A model generated the notes under the pieces. The model worked only from the letters and a program-made list of their open reading frames with translations. It searched no databases and was not told the DNA's origin. 64,000 nt of DNA from assembly GCF_019857185.1 (NCBI RefSeq), contig NZ_JAHWXP010000001.1:682001-746000 (forward strand), given 5' to 3'. Origin of the DNA: Alteriqipengyuania abyssalis (GTDB taxonomy: Bacteria > Pseudomonadota > Alphaproteobacteria > Sphingomonadales > Sphingomonadaceae). Shown in pieces: positions 7,673-15,785 of the stretch. Every line of letters begins with the position of its first letter. Within the stretch, counting starts at the first letter, position 1. The position numbers and the translations under genes were made by a program.

Positions 7673-8539
7673 ATGGCTGGATTCGTGAACGATACCAGCG
7701 ACGCCCATCCGAACGCCGCGCTTGCGCCGGGCCTGTATATCGTCGCGACCCCGATTGGCAATCTGAGCGACATAACCTTGCGGGCAGTCGACGTGCTTTC
7801 GCGGTGCGACGGTGTTGCGTGCGAGGATACGCGCGTCACCGGCAAGCTGATGAAGCACCTCGGCCTGTCCAAACCGCTGTGGCGATATAACGACCATGCC
7901 GAGGAGCGCGACCGGGCGCGCCTGATCGAGAGCATGCAGACCCGCGCCGTGGCGCTGGTCAGTGACGCGGGCACGCCGCTGATCTCCGACCCCGGATACC
8001 GCCTGGTCAACGCCGCGCGCGAGGCGGGGGTGGAGGTGCAGACCATCCCCGGCCCGTGCGCCGCGATCGCCGCGATCACTCTGGCGGGCCTGCCCAGCGA
8101 CCGCTTCCTGTTCGCAGGCTTCCTGCCGGTGAAGGACAAGGCGCGCGGCGACATACTGGCCGAACTCGGCGGGATCGATGCGACGCTGCTGTTCTACGAA
8201 AGCGCGGGACGGCTGGCGAAATCGCTTGCCGCAATCGACACCGCGCTGCCCGGCCGCCGGGTGGGCGTGGCGCGCGAGCTGACCAAGCTGCACGAAGAAT
8301 GCCGTGTGGATACGCCCGCGGCCCTGATCGCGCATTACGAAGCCAAGCCGCCCAGGGGTGAGATCGTGCTGCTGGTCGAACCGCCGCACGAGATCGAGGC
8401 GAGCCCGGAGGATGTCGATGCATTGTTGCGCGAGGCTCTGAAGACCGAGAAGGCGTCGCAGGCCGCAGCCAAAGTGGCCAAGGCGACCGGTGCGGACCGC
8501 AAGGCGCTCTATGCCCGGGCGATGGAACTGCGCGGATGA
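7673..8539 (+). CDS. rsmI: 16S rRNA (cytidine1402-2'-O)-methyltransferase RsmI
   Basis: 288 residues. A tetrapyrrole methylase fold with GLYIVATPIGNLSDITLRAV at the start, then CEDTRVTGKLMKHLG, LVSDAGTPLISDPGYRLV, IPGPCAAIAAITLAGLPSDR and FYESAGRLAKSLAAI, all signatures of RsmI. It methylates the ribose of C1402 of 16S rRNA in the ribosomal P site using S-adenosylmethionine. The ATG at 7673 was chosen because the conserved LYIVATPIGN motif starts 20 residues later. The same frame stays open far upstream by chance in this GC-rich DNA, but that part is antisense to the lipoprotein gene. The stop overlaps the start of yraN. Confidence 0.95.
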   Translation: MAGFVNDTSDAHPNAALAPGLYIVATPIGNLSDITLRAVDVLSRCDGVACEDTRVTGKLMKHLGLSKPLWRYNDHAEERDRARLIESMQTRAVALVSDAGTPLISDPGYRLVNAAREAGVEVQTIPGPCAAIAAITLAGLPSDRFLFAGFLPVKDKARGDILAELGGIDATLLFYESAGRLAKSLAAIDTALPGRRVGVARELTKLHEECRVDTPAALIAHYEAKPPRGEIVLLVEPPHEIEASPEDVDALLREALKTEKASQAAAKVAKATGADRKALYARAMELRG

Positions 8540-8892
8540 CCGCCAAGCGCGAACGCGCCGAAAAGGCCGGTCGCGGCGGAGAGGAAGAGGCTGCCCGCTG
8601 GCTCGAAAGCGAGGGGTGGGAGATACTCGCCCGCCGCCGCAAGACGAAGCTCGGTGAAATCGACCTTGTTGCGCGCCGCGAAAACCTGATCGCCTTCGTC
8701 GAGGTCAAGTGGCGGCGCAGCGTGCCCGACCTCGACCTTGCGATCGACGAGCGGCGTCTGGCGCGGGTCGCGGCAGCGGTGGGCGCGGTGGCGCACGAGT
8801 ATGCCACCAGTGGCGAGGATATCCGGATCGACGTGATCCTGCTTGCACCGGGCGCTCACCCTCGCCACATCGCCAACGCCTGGATGCCGTGA
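8536..8892 (+). CDS. yraN: YraN family protein (UPF0102)
   Basis: 118 residues, the normal length for UPF0102. The fold is nuclease-like: RGGEEEAARWLESEGWEILA, then LGEIDLVARRENLIAFVEVK, which holds the E..D...(E)VK pattern of PD-(D/E)XK-type enzymes. Function is not settled; a link to Holliday-junction-like nucleases is by fold only. The start ATG overlaps the rsmI stop by four bases, so the two are co-translated. This is the usual rsmI-yraN pairing. The gene ends 15 bases before a palindromic repeat, which separates it from gshB. Confidence 0.92.
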   Translation: MTAKRERAEKAGRGGEEEAARWLESEGWEILARRRKTKLGEIDLVARRENLIAFVEVKWRRSVPDLDLAIDERRLARVAAAVGAVAHEYATSGEDIRIDVILLAPGAHPRHIANAWMP

Positions 8893-8906
8893 GATCCATC
8901 CAACAC

Positions 8907-8995
8907 CGCTCATCCTGAGCCTGTCGAAGGATCGCATGTATTTCCAGCGCGGCACGGAAAAGAAGAACGGCCCTTCGACAAGCTCAGGGCGAGCG
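8907..8995. repeat. Palindromic repeat, CCTTCGACAAGCTCAGG family
   Basis: Imperfect inverted repeat. The left arm is CGCTC, AT, CCTGAGC, C, TGTCGAAGG (8907-8930) and the right arm CCTTCGACA, A, GCTCAGG, GC, GAGCG (8972-8995). Arms mismatch at one internal base (C versus A) and at AT/GC. About 40 unpaired bases lie between. This motif is widespread in Sphingomonadales genomes. The right arm stops six bases before the gshB start, so GAGCGGGA within or next to the repeat lies where the ribosome-binding site of gshB would be. Confidence 0.88.
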
Positions 8996-9000
8996 GGACA

Positions 9001-9987
9001 ATGAATATGACTTTGAAAACCGCCTTCCAGATGGACCCGATCGAAAGCGTCAAGATCGCGGGCGATTCCAGCTTCGCGCTGATGCTCTCGGCGCAGGAGC
9101 GCGGGCATGAGGTGTGGCACTACGACGTGAAGAGCCTCGCGTGGGAAAGCGACGGCTCGCCCGCCGGGAAGATCACCGCCTTCGCGCGCCCGGTGCGTGT
9201 GCAGCGCGTGGAAGGCGATCACTTCGAATGGCTGGGCGAGCGGCGCGTGATCGACCTCGCGAAGGACATCGACGTCGTCTGGCTGCGGCAGGATCCGCCG
9301 TTCGACCTCGGCTACATCACCGCCGCCTTCCTGCTCGACCGGTTGAAGGGCACCACGCTGGTGGTCAACGACCCGCGCGAGGTGGTGAACGCGCCGGAAA
9401 AGATGTTCGTGCTCGATTACGCGCGCTTCATGCCACCGACGCTGATCGCGCGCAGGCTGGCGGATATTCAGGCGTTCCAGAAGAAGCACGGCGCGGTTGT
9501 GGTGAAACCGCTGCACGGCAATGGCGGCAAGGCGATCTTCAAGATCGACGAGCACGGCACCAACCTCTCGGCACTGTCCGAAGTCTTCGACAAGCAATGG
9601 CCCGAGGCGCACATGGTGCAGGCGTTCCTCCCCACGGTGAGCGAGGGCGACAAGCGGATCGTGCTGGTCGACGGCGAGGTCGCGGGCGCGATCAACCGCA
9701 AGCCGGGCGAGGGCGAGTTCCGCTCCAACCTCGCGCAGGGTGGCTCGGCCGAGGCGGCAACGCTGACCGCGCGCGAGGAAGAGATCTGCGCGGCGATGGG
9801 GCCGGAGCTGAAGCGGCGTGGGCTGGTGTTCGTCGGGATCGACGTGATCGGCGGCGAGTGGCTGACCGAGATCAACGTCACTTCGCCCACCGGCATCGTC
9901 GCGATCGACCGCTTCAACGGGACGGATACCGCAGGCGCGCTGTGGGACGCGACTGAACGGCGACACGCGGATATGACAAAGGGCTAA
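9001..9987 (+). CDS. gshB: Glutathione synthase
   Basis: 328 residues. Opens with FQMDPIESVKIAGDSSFALM, the start signature of bacterial GshB. The ATP-grasp body follows: VWLRQDPPFDLGYITAAFLL, VVNDPREVVNAPEKMFVLDY, VVVKPLHGNGGKAIFKID, EGDKRIVLVDGE, FRSNLAQGGSAEAATLT and LVFVGIDVIGGEWLTEINVT. It joins gamma-glutamylcysteine and glycine using ATP. ATG 9001 and ATG 9007 are both possible starts. gshA is not in the window. Palindromic repeats lie immediately before and after the gene. Confidence 0.95.
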   Translation: MNMTLKTAFQMDPIESVKIAGDSSFALMLSAQERGHEVWHYDVKSLAWESDGSPAGKITAFARPVRVQRVEGDHFEWLGERRVIDLAKDIDVVWLRQDPPFDLGYITAAFLLDRLKGTTLVVNDPREVVNAPEKMFVLDYARFMPPTLIARRLADIQAFQKKHGAVVVKPLHGNGGKAIFKIDEHGTNLSALSEVFDKQWPEAHMVQAFLPTVSEGDKRIVLVDGEVAGAINRKPGEGEFRSNLAQGGSAEAATLTAREEEICAAMGPELKRRGLVFVGIDVIGGEWLTEINVTSPTGIVAIDRFNGTDTAGALWDATERRHADMTKG

Positions 9988-10007
9988 TCCCGCTCGCCGC
10001 CTTTTAA

Positions 10008-10097
10008 TCGTCGCCCCGGACTTGATCCGGGGCAGGGCTTTCTTTTGGGGGCTGTGGCAAGAAGAAGCACTATCCCAGGCCAAGCCCGGGATGACGA
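10008..10097. repeat. Palindromic repeat, CCCCGG-ACTTGAT-CCGGGG family
   Basis: TCGTC (10008-10012) and GACGA (10093-10097) close the unit. Inside are a hairpin CCCCGG, loop ACTTGAT, CCGGGG (10014-10032) and a second CCCAGGC, CAA, GCCCGGG (10074-10090) with one A-C mismatch. This two-hairpin unit is a different family from the other repeats of the window. It fills the 152-base gap between the convergent genes gshB and the SIMPL gene and may serve as a transcript end for both; no long T-run follows either hairpin. Confidence 0.85.
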
Positions 10098-10139
10098 TCA
10101 GGGGGAGGGGGCTAACCAACAGCCCCCGCAACGCCATCC

Positions 10140-10880
10140 TCAGTTCAACTCATACGCCACCGTCGTCACCACCCGCACCTTCTGGAACGGCGTGTTGGCC
10201 CCGCTCGAGTCGCAATATTCGCAGTCGACCCCGTCGCGCGCGCTGATCGAGAAATAGCCCTGGCTGGCGGTCTTGATCTTGCCCACGGACGCGCCGCTGT
10301 CGTTGGCGAATTGCTGCGCACTTTCGCGCGCGCTGCGGTTCGCCTCGGCAATCATGTCGGGCTTCAACTCGTTCAGGCCGGTGAAGGTGTAATTGACCGA
10401 ACCGCCGCCCATCTCGACCCCCGCACGCAGCAGGTCGGCCTGCTTCGCATAGGCCGCCCGCGCCTTCATGACGTCATTGGTGCGCAGCTGGATCGTGCGT
10501 GAGACCGTGAGGCTTTCGGGGAGCGGATTGCCATAGGCATCGCGCTGCTGATCGCGCATCAGGGAGATGTCGCTGTCGGTGAAATCGCTCTGCTTGAAGC
10601 CCGCTTCGGTGAAGAATGTGCGCACCGCCTGCGCCTGCCGGTCGACCGATCCCTGGACGCTCGCCAGATCATTGCCGGTGTCAGAGAAGCGGATCGACCA
10701 AGTGGCGATATCGGCGGTTACGTCGCGTTCGGACACGCCCTTCACGGTCACTTCGCGGTCGGCCTCCTTCGCGCGGCGCAAGCCATCGCCGAGCAGGAAT
10801 CCGCTGCCCATCAGCCCGACCATCACGATCGCGACCGAACCCAGCACCACGAAACGATTGTCTTCGATAAACCCGGCCAT
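10140..10880 (-). CDS. SIMPL domain (DUF541) envelope protein
   Basis: 246 residues. One N-terminal membrane segment at about residues 11-32 (FVVLGSVAIVMVGLMGSGFL), then a SIMPL/DUF541 domain: VTVKGVSERDVTADIATWSI, MRDQQRDAYGNPLPE, VSRTIQLRTNDVMKARAAYA, GLNELKPDMIAEANRSARES. The domain is periplasmic or exported and has no assigned chemistry. A Cys pair near the end (DCEYCD) is unusual for the family and could bind metal or form a disulfide. It diverges from the DedA gene; the 201 bases between them hold the four-copy repeat array at 10939-11011. Confidence 0.9.
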   Translation of the reverse strand: MAGFIEDNRFVVLGSVAIVMVGLMGSGFLLGDGLRRAKEADREVTVKGVSERDVTADIATWSIRFSDTGNDLASVQGSVDRQAQAVRTFFTEAGFKQSDFTDSDISLMRDQQRDAYGNPLPESLTVSRTIQLRTNDVMKARAAYAKQADLLRAGVEMGGGSVNYTFTGLNELKPDMIAEANRSARESAQQFANDSGASVGKIKTASQGYFSISARDGVDCEYCDSSGANTPFQKVRVVTTVAYELN

Positions 10881-10938
10881 CCCTCATTCTCCTCGACAGG
10901 TTCACAGCGGCGGAGCCCCGATTGGCTGGTTCGCCCTG

Positions 10939-11011
10939 CGATAAACCGTGCAATCCTATCGATGAAACGAGATGAATGGACGATGAAACGTGCTAATTCA
11001 TCGGTGAACCG
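10939..11011. promoter_or_regulatory. Four 10-bp direct repeats at exact 21-bp spacing, likely operator array
   Basis: Copies are CGATAAACCG (10939-10948), CGATGAAACG (10960-10969), CGATGAAACG (10981-10990) and CGGTGAACCG (11002-11011). The start-to-start distance is 21 bases each time, two turns of B-DNA, so all four sites face the same side of the helix. A weaker CGATAAACCC lies at 10865. The consensus CGRTRAAMCG is not one I can tie to a known regulator. The array lies in the divergent gap between the SIMPL gene (start 10880, minus) and the DedA gene (start 11082, plus). Confidence 0.7.
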
Positions 11012-11081
11012 TTTGAGTGCGCTCGGAAAAAATCTCCCAAGCCGCACCGTAACTTTCCGCCGTCCCGTGCATTGGTGCCCC

Positions 11082-11687
11082 ATGGACGAGATCATAGTCT
11101 CCATCGTCGAGCGGCTCGGCTATTTCGGCATCGCCGTTCTCATGGCCCTCGAAAACATCTTCCCGCCGCTGCCGTCGGAAGCGATCATGGGCGCAGGCGC
11201 GCTCGCGATCGAGAATGGCAGGATGAGCTTCTGGCCGCTGCTGATCTTCGCGACCATCGGGACCGTGGCAGGCAATTACGGCTGGTTCTGGTTCGGCGAC
11301 CGGGTCGGCTACGAAAAGCTGGGGCCATTTATCGAGCGCTGGGGCCGGTGGCTGACGCTGGAGTGGGAAGACATCGAGCGCACATCGCGCTTCTTCCAGC
11401 AGCGCGGCGAATGGGCGGTGTTCTTCTTGCGGTTCTTCCCGGTAATGCGCACGATGATCTCGCTCCCGGCGGGTCTCGCTCACATGAAGCTCTGGAAATT
11501 CCTGGTCTTCACCACGGCGGGCGCGGCGATCTGGAACGCGATCCTGATCTACGGCACGCGCTGGCTGGTCGGAACCTTCTCGCAGATACAGGATCTGGTC
11601 GGGTGGATCGTGATCGGCTCGCTGCTGCTCGCGGTCGTAGGTTACGGATGGCGGCTCTACACGTGGAAGCCGCGCGCTGAGCGCTAG
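11082..11687 (+). CDS. DedA family membrane protein
   Basis: 201 residues. Typical DedA features: the re-entrant-type LENIFPPLPSEAIMGAGALA, then GNYGWFWFGDRVGYEK, and the conserved FFLRFFPVMRTMISLPAGLA with the essential Arg pair, followed by C-terminal membrane spans (FLVFTTAGAAIWNAILIYGT, then IVIGSLLLAVVGYGW). DedA proteins are flippase-like or lipid-carrier transporters needed for envelope integrity and proton-motive force; the cargo here is unknown. ATG 11082 was chosen since MDEIIVSIVERLGYFGIAVL is the usual start. An upstream in-frame ATG at 10962 would translate the repeat array and is rejected. It converges with xerC, overlapping four bases. Confidence 0.92.
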   Translation: MDEIIVSIVERLGYFGIAVLMALENIFPPLPSEAIMGAGALAIENGRMSFWPLLIFATIGTVAGNYGWFWFGDRVGYEKLGPFIERWGRWLTLEWEDIERTSRFFQQRGEWAVFFLRFFPVMRTMISLPAGLAHMKLWKFLVFTTAGAAIWNAILIYGTRWLVGTFSQIQDLVGWIVIGSLLLAVVGYGWRLYTWKPRAER

Positions 11688-12592
11688 TCGCCTCGTTCGG
11701 GCGCCGTCTTCTCTCTGGGGTGCGCGTTGCGATAGGTGTCGAGCAGGCTTGCCGCATCCACCTCGGTATATATCTGCGTCGAGCCCAGGCTCGCATGGCC
11801 AAGCAGTTCCTGCAGGCTCCTGAGGTCCGCGCCTGCGCCGAGCAGATGCGTGGCGAAGGAATGGCGCAGCGCGTGCGGCGTGGCGTTCGCGGGCAGGCCG
11901 ATTTCGCCGCGCACCTGCGCCATCGCCTTCTGCACAAGGCCGGGAGAGAGCGGGCCACCGCGCTGGCCCCGGAACAGCGGTTTATCGGGTGCGAGATCAT
12001 GCGGGCACGCGGCAACATAGGCGGCGATCGCGCTGCGGATCGCGGGCAGGATCGGGACCACGCGCGTCTTGCCGCCCTTGCCGATGACGCGGATCGTCTC
12101 GCCGATCTTCGCGTGTTCGCCAGTCAGCGAGAGAGCTTCGCCCAACCGCATCCCCGCGCCGTAGAGCAGCAGCAGCACCGCGCGATCGCGCAGGCCCGTC
12201 CATTCCTCGCGCCGCTCCTCGCCGATCCTCTCGGCGAGATGGACCGCTTCGTCGGGTGTCACCGGGCGGGGCAGGGTGCGCTTGATCCTAGGCCCGCGAA
12301 GACGCGGTGCCTGCGCGTCGTCGAAGCCTGCCTCGGCGCGGGCGAAGGCAAGGAAGGCACGAAGGGCAGAGAGCTCGCGCGCGGCGGAACGGTTGGACAG
12401 GCCATCGGCGCGGCGGCGGGCGAGCTGGGCGCGCAGGGCTGGGGCCTCAAGCTTCGCAACACCCTGCCAGTCGGTCGCATCCGTCTCCTCCAGCAACCGC
12501 TCTGCGGCGCGCACGTAGGCGCGCACGGTGTGCGGCGACAGGCGGCGCTCGCTCGCAAGATGGCTCTCCCAGCGGGCGAGCAGACCGCTCAT
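11684..12592 (-). CDS. xerC: Tyrosine recombinase XerC
   Basis: 302 residues. The N-terminal SAM-like DNA-binding domain covers about 1-90 (RLSPHTVRAYVRAAERLLEE). The catalytic domain carries all the active-site residues: Arg in LLYGAGMRLGEALSL, Lys in VIGKGGKTR, H-x-x-R in TPHALRHSFATHLLG, His in LLGHASLGSTQ and the nucleophile Tyr in IYTEVD. It resolves chromosome dimers at dif with XerD, which is not in the window. It lies with hemW, with a four-base overlap. Nothing suggests an integron or phage integrase: length and neighbours are those of chromosomal xerC. Confidence 0.93.
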   Translation of the reverse strand: MSGLLARWESHLASERRLSPHTVRAYVRAAERLLEETDATDWQGVAKLEAPALRAQLARRRADGLSNRSAARELSALRAFLAFARAEAGFDDAQAPRLRGPRIKRTLPRPVTPDEAVHLAERIGEERREEWTGLRDRAVLLLLYGAGMRLGEALSLTGEHAKIGETIRVIGKGGKTRVVPILPAIRSAIAAYVAACPHDLAPDKPLFRGQRGGPLSPGLVQKAMAQVRGEIGLPANATPHALRHSFATHLLGAGADLRSLQELLGHASLGSTQIYTEVDAASLLDTYRNAHPREKTAPERGD

Positions 12593-13752
12593 GCCGCGAC
12601 GAGGTGCGCGGGGACCAGCTCGGCCAGCAGCGCATCGAGCAGCGGCATGCCCTGCGGCGTAATCGTCAGCCGGTCGCCCTCGCGCTCGACGAACCCGAGA
12701 TCGGCGTAGAACGCAGCGCGCCCGGCATCGACAAGCGCATCCGCCGTCGTGTCGAACCGCGCGGCGAGCGCCGCCAGATCCAGTCCTTCCGCGAGCCGCA
12801 GGCCCATCAGCAGCGCCTCGCTCAACTGCTCCTCGCGACCCAGCGCACGCTCTTCGGCCATGCCGTGCCCGATCTCGCCAACGCGGCGCAGGAACGCCTC
12901 GGGCTTCTTGTGCCGGATCGTCGCCATCCCACCACGCCGTCCATGCGCGCCCGGGCCGACGCCGGCATAGTCGCGGTAGCGCCAGTAGGTGAGGTTGTGA
13001 TGGCTCTCAGCACCGGGCCGCGCGTGGTTGCTGATCTCGTAAGCCGGGAGGCCCGCCGCGCGCGTCTGCTCCTGCGTCTGGACGAACAGGTCGGCGGCCT
13101 CGTCCGGGTCCATCGGGTGCAGACGCCCGCGCGCCACGGCACCGGCAAAGCCCGTGCCCGGCTCGATGGTTAGCTGGTAGAGCGACAGGTGCTCGGTCCC
13201 GAAGGCGAGGGCGCGCGCCAGTTCCGCTTCCCACGCCCCGGCATTTTGGCCGGGGCGGGCGTAGATCAGGTCGAAGGTGACGCGCCCGAACAGGCCCTGC
13301 GCGCTCTCCACCGCCGCCATCGCCTCGGTCGCGCTGTGCTCGCGCCCGAGAAACGCCAGCGCCTCGTCATGCAGCGACTGCACGCCCAGCGACACGCGGT
13401 TGACACCCGCTGAGCGGAAAGCCGCAAACTTGCCCGCTTCGTAAGATGTCGGATTGGCTTCGAGCGTGATCTCGGCATTGGGCGCGAGACCCCAGAGGCG
13501 CTGTGCCTGCTCGATCAGCGCGCCCGCCAGCGCGGGTGGCATCAGCGAGGGCGTTCCGCCGCCGAAGAAGATCGAGCCGACGCGGCGGCCTCCCGTCAGG
13601 GCGTGCTCGTGTCGCATGTCCGCCAGCAGCGCCGCCTGCCACGCGTCGGCATCCACATCATCGCGAACATGGCTGTTGAAGTCGCAATAGGGGCACTTCT
13701 TCAGGCAGAAGGGCCAGTGGATATAAAGCGCAAGATCGTCTGCGGCAGGCAT
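12589..13752 (-). CDS. hemW: Radical SAM heme chaperone HemW
   Basis: 387 residues. The radical-SAM cluster motif is near the start in YIHWPFCLKKCPYCDFNSHV (CxxxCxxC). FFGGGTPSLMPP, ITLEANPTSYEAGKF, GVNRVSLGVQSLHDEAL and the late YAGVGPGAHGRR are HemW signatures. It carries heme to target proteins. It is not an oxygen-independent coproporphyrinogen oxidase, because the HemN-type CxxxCxxCxC with the fourth Cys is not present (here CPYCDF). The order rph-rdgB-hemW is a common alphaproteobacterial arrangement, all read leftward here. Confidence 0.94.
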   Translation of the reverse strand: MPAADDLALYIHWPFCLKKCPYCDFNSHVRDDVDADAWQAALLADMRHEHALTGGRRVGSIFFGGGTPSLMPPALAGALIEQAQRLWGLAPNAEITLEANPTSYEAGKFAAFRSAGVNRVSLGVQSLHDEALAFLGREHSATEAMAAVESAQGLFGRVTFDLIYARPGQNAGAWEAELARALAFGTEHLSLYQLTIEPGTGFAGAVARGRLHPMDPDEAADLFVQTQEQTRAAGLPAYEISNHARPGAESHHNLTYWRYRDYAGVGPGAHGRRGGMATIRHKKPEAFLRRVGEIGHGMAEERALGREEQLSEALLMGLRLAEGLDLAALAARFDTTADALVDAGRAAFYADLGFVEREGDRLTITPQGMPLLDALLAELVPAHLVAA

Positions 13753-13792
13753 GGAGCGAATCTAGGAGGCGCGGGCCGCGATGGCCAGCGAG

Positions 13793-14419
13793 TTAGCCGA
13801 ACTGCTCGGCGACCAGCTTGGCGAAGGCGTCTGCGCGGTGGCTGATCGTGTGCTTTTCGGCAGAGTCGATCTCGGCAAAGGTCTGCTCGCGGCCTTTCGG
13901 GACAAACACCGGATCGTAGCCGAAGCCCAGTTGCCCGCGCGGCGGCCACGTGAGCGATCCGGGCGCGATCCCTTCGTAGACCGCGTATTCGCCATCTGGC
14001 CACGCGAGCGCCAGCGTGCAGTGAAAAGCCGCGCTGCGATCCACGTCCGGCCCCTGCTGCGCGAGCAGGCCCTCGACCTTGCCCATCGCCATGTACCAGT
14101 CGCGCCCCGGTTCACCCTCGAACCACTGCCGCTCCGCCCAGTCGGCGGTGTAGACGCCCGGCCTGCCATCGAGCGCGGCGACCGACAACCCGCTGTCGTC
14201 GGCCAGCGACACGATGCCCGACCCCTGCGCCGCAGCGCGCGCCTTGATCAGCGCGTTCTCGACGAAGGTGGTGCCCGTCTCCTCGGGCTCGGGCAGGCCG
14301 AGCGCACCGGCGGAGATGCACTCGACCCCATAAGGAGCGAGCAAGGCTGAAATCTCTTTCAGCTTGCCCGCATTATGCGTCGCGATGACGAGCTTGCCCG
14401 AGCCGATACGGCGAGTCAT
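13793..14419 (-). CDS. rdgB: XTP/dITP pyrophosphatase (RdgB/HAM1)
   Basis: 208 residues, full length. [78 protein letters not shown] and [15 protein letters not shown] are the signature motifs. It hydrolyses non-canonical purine triphosphates (ITP, dITP, XTP) to monophosphates and keeps them out of DNA. It overlaps the stop of rph by four bases, so both are translated together. The gap to hemW is 40 bases. Confidence 0.95.
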   Translation of the reverse strand: MTRRIGSGKLVIATHNAGKLKEISALLAPYGVECISAGALGLPEPEETGTTFVENALIKARAAAQGSGIVSLADDSGLSVAALDGRPGVYTADWAERQWFEGEPGRDWYMAMGKVEGLLAQQGPDVDRSAAFHCTLALAWPDGEYAVYEGIAPGSLTWPPRGQLGFGYDPVFVPKGREQTFAEIDSAEKHTISHRADAFAKLVAEQFG

Positions 14420-15129
14420 TTCACCGCCGCGTCCTGTGCCTTGAAGATCTCGCCGCAGCCCATCTGCGCGAGGCGCAGCAGGCGCAGCAGCGCTTCCTCG
14501 TCATAGGCCGCGCCTTCGGCAGTGGCCTGCACTTCGGCGATCTTGCCGCCTTCGATCAGCACGAAGTTGGCATCGGCATCGGCCGAGCTGTCTTCGTCGT
14601 AATCGAGGTCGAGCACCGGGGTGCCCTTGTGGATGCCGCAGGAAACGGCAGCGATCTTGCCCATGATCGGGTCTTCCACGATCGCACCCGACTTCTTGAG
14701 CCCGTCGACCGCGAGCCGCAGCGCGACCCAAGCGCCGGAAATCGCCGCCGTGCGCGTGCCGCCATCGGCCTGGATGACATCGCAATCGAGCGTGATCTGG
14801 CGCTCACCGAGCTTCTTCATGTCGACCACCGCGCGCAGGGAGCGGCCGATCAGGCGCTGGATTTCCTGTGTCCGGCCCGACTGCTTGCCGCGCGCCGCCT
14901 CACGGCTGCCACGGGTGTGCGTCGCCCGCGGGAGCATCGAGTATTCGCCGGTGACCCAGCCTGCACCCTTGCCGCGCATCCACGGCGGCACGGAATTCTC
15001 GACGCTGGCGGTGCACAGCACGCGGGTATCGCCGAAGCTGATCAGGCAGCTGCCCTCTGCGTGCTTGGTGAAACCGGTTTCGATGGAGATGGCGCGCATT
15101 TGGTCGGGCGCGCGGCCTGAAGGTCGCAT
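14416..15129 (-). CDS. rph: Ribonuclease PH
   Basis: 237 residues, full length. [20 protein letters not shown] is the normal start. [80 protein letters not shown] and [18 protein letters not shown] are RNase PH motifs, with the phosphate-binding Arg/Asp residues in place. It trims the 3' ends of tRNA precursors using phosphate. It is the first gene of the leftward rph-rdgB-hemW-xerC string and diverges from the DUF6438 lipoprotein gene. Confidence 0.95.
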   Translation of the reverse strand: MRPSGRAPDQMRAISIETGFTKHAEGSCLISFGDTRVLCTASVENSVPPWMRGKGAGWVTGEYSMLPRATHTRGSREAARGKQSGRTQEIQRLIGRSLRAVVDMKKLGERQITLDCDVIQADGGTRTAAISGAWVALRLAVDGLKKSGAIVEDPIMGKIAAVSCGIHKGTPVLDLDYDEDSSADADANFVLIEGGKIAEVQATAEGAAYDEEALLRLLRLAQMGCGEIFKAQDAAVK

Positions 15130-15239
15130 GGGGGAAATCCTCTGGTCTGTATGGTCGCGAGCGCCCTAGCGGCCTATTCATCGGGTGGCCAGTGGACATG
15201 CTGCATCACCAGCGCCCCCCGTTACGAAAGGCATCCCGG

Positions 15240-15758
15240 ATGATCCGCACTTTATCGATTTGCGCGCTGCCCCTCGCCATCGCAGGCTGCGTCACGCCCG
15301 CAACAGGCCCCGGCAGCACGGCTCCGGTCGAGAAAATCGACTACGCCGTGACCCCGTGCTTCGGCTTCTGCCCGTCCTTCACGCTTTCCGTGTCGCAGGA
15401 TGGCACCGGGACCTATCACGGCGAGCGTTTCGTGCAGCAGAAGGGCGCAGCATCCTTCACCGCCAGCCCGGAGGAGGTCGAGGCCTTCGCCCGGCGGCTC
15501 GCGCCGTTCCGCCCGGAAAGTTCTGTCGAGTACGGGTACGAGAATTGCGACGGCCCCGTGGCGACCGACTCCCCGTCGGTAAAAATCACCTGGCACGAAG
15601 CGGGCAAACAGCCGGTTACGCTGAACTGGTACATGGGCTGCCGCCAGCCCGGCCTCGTCGAAAACCGCGACGCGCTCTACCAGGCCTGGCAGGAACTGCC
15701 CGTGGACGACCTTGTCGGCACCGCCGAGAACCGCCAGATTTACGACCAGAACAGATGA
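15240..15758 (+). CDS. DUF6438-type lipoprotein
   Basis: 172 residues from ATG 15240. The start has a lipoprotein signal (MIRTLSICALPLAIAGC), with Cys17 as the lipid site. The mature part opens with a short Pro/Thr/Gly linker and then KIDYAVTPCFGFCPSFTLSV, the CxxxCP pattern with an aromatic-rich strand typical of the DUF6438 family, and later ENCDGPVATDSPSVKITWHE and MGCRQPG. No function is known. It lies 27 bases upstream of hrcA on the same strand and may be co-transcribed with it. An upstream in-frame ATG at 15192 would put 16 polar residues before the signal peptide and is unlikely. Confidence 0.78.
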   Translation: MIRTLSICALPLAIAGCVTPATGPGSTAPVEKIDYAVTPCFGFCPSFTLSVSQDGTGTYHGERFVQQKGAASFTASPEEVEAFARRLAPFRPESSVEYGYENCDGPVATDSPSVKITWHEAGKQPVTLNWYMGCRQPGLVENRDALYQAWQELPVDDLVGTAENRQIYDQNR

Positions 15759-15785
15759 TCTGCGAGCAAGGCTGAACCACCGAGC

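Noticed and set aside
10939-11011. Replication iterons
   Set aside because: There is no Rep protein, DnaA box cluster or AT-rich unwinding region nearby; location in a divergent promoter gap points to regulation.
11684-12592. xerC as a mobile-element integrase
   Set aside because: It has the length and operon context of chromosomal XerC; no att-like repeats or cargo genes.
15759-15785. CIRCE operator before hrcA or dnaK
   Set aside because: No TTAGCACTC-N9-GAGTGCTAA-like inverted repeat found in the hrcA, grpE or dnaK upstream regions.
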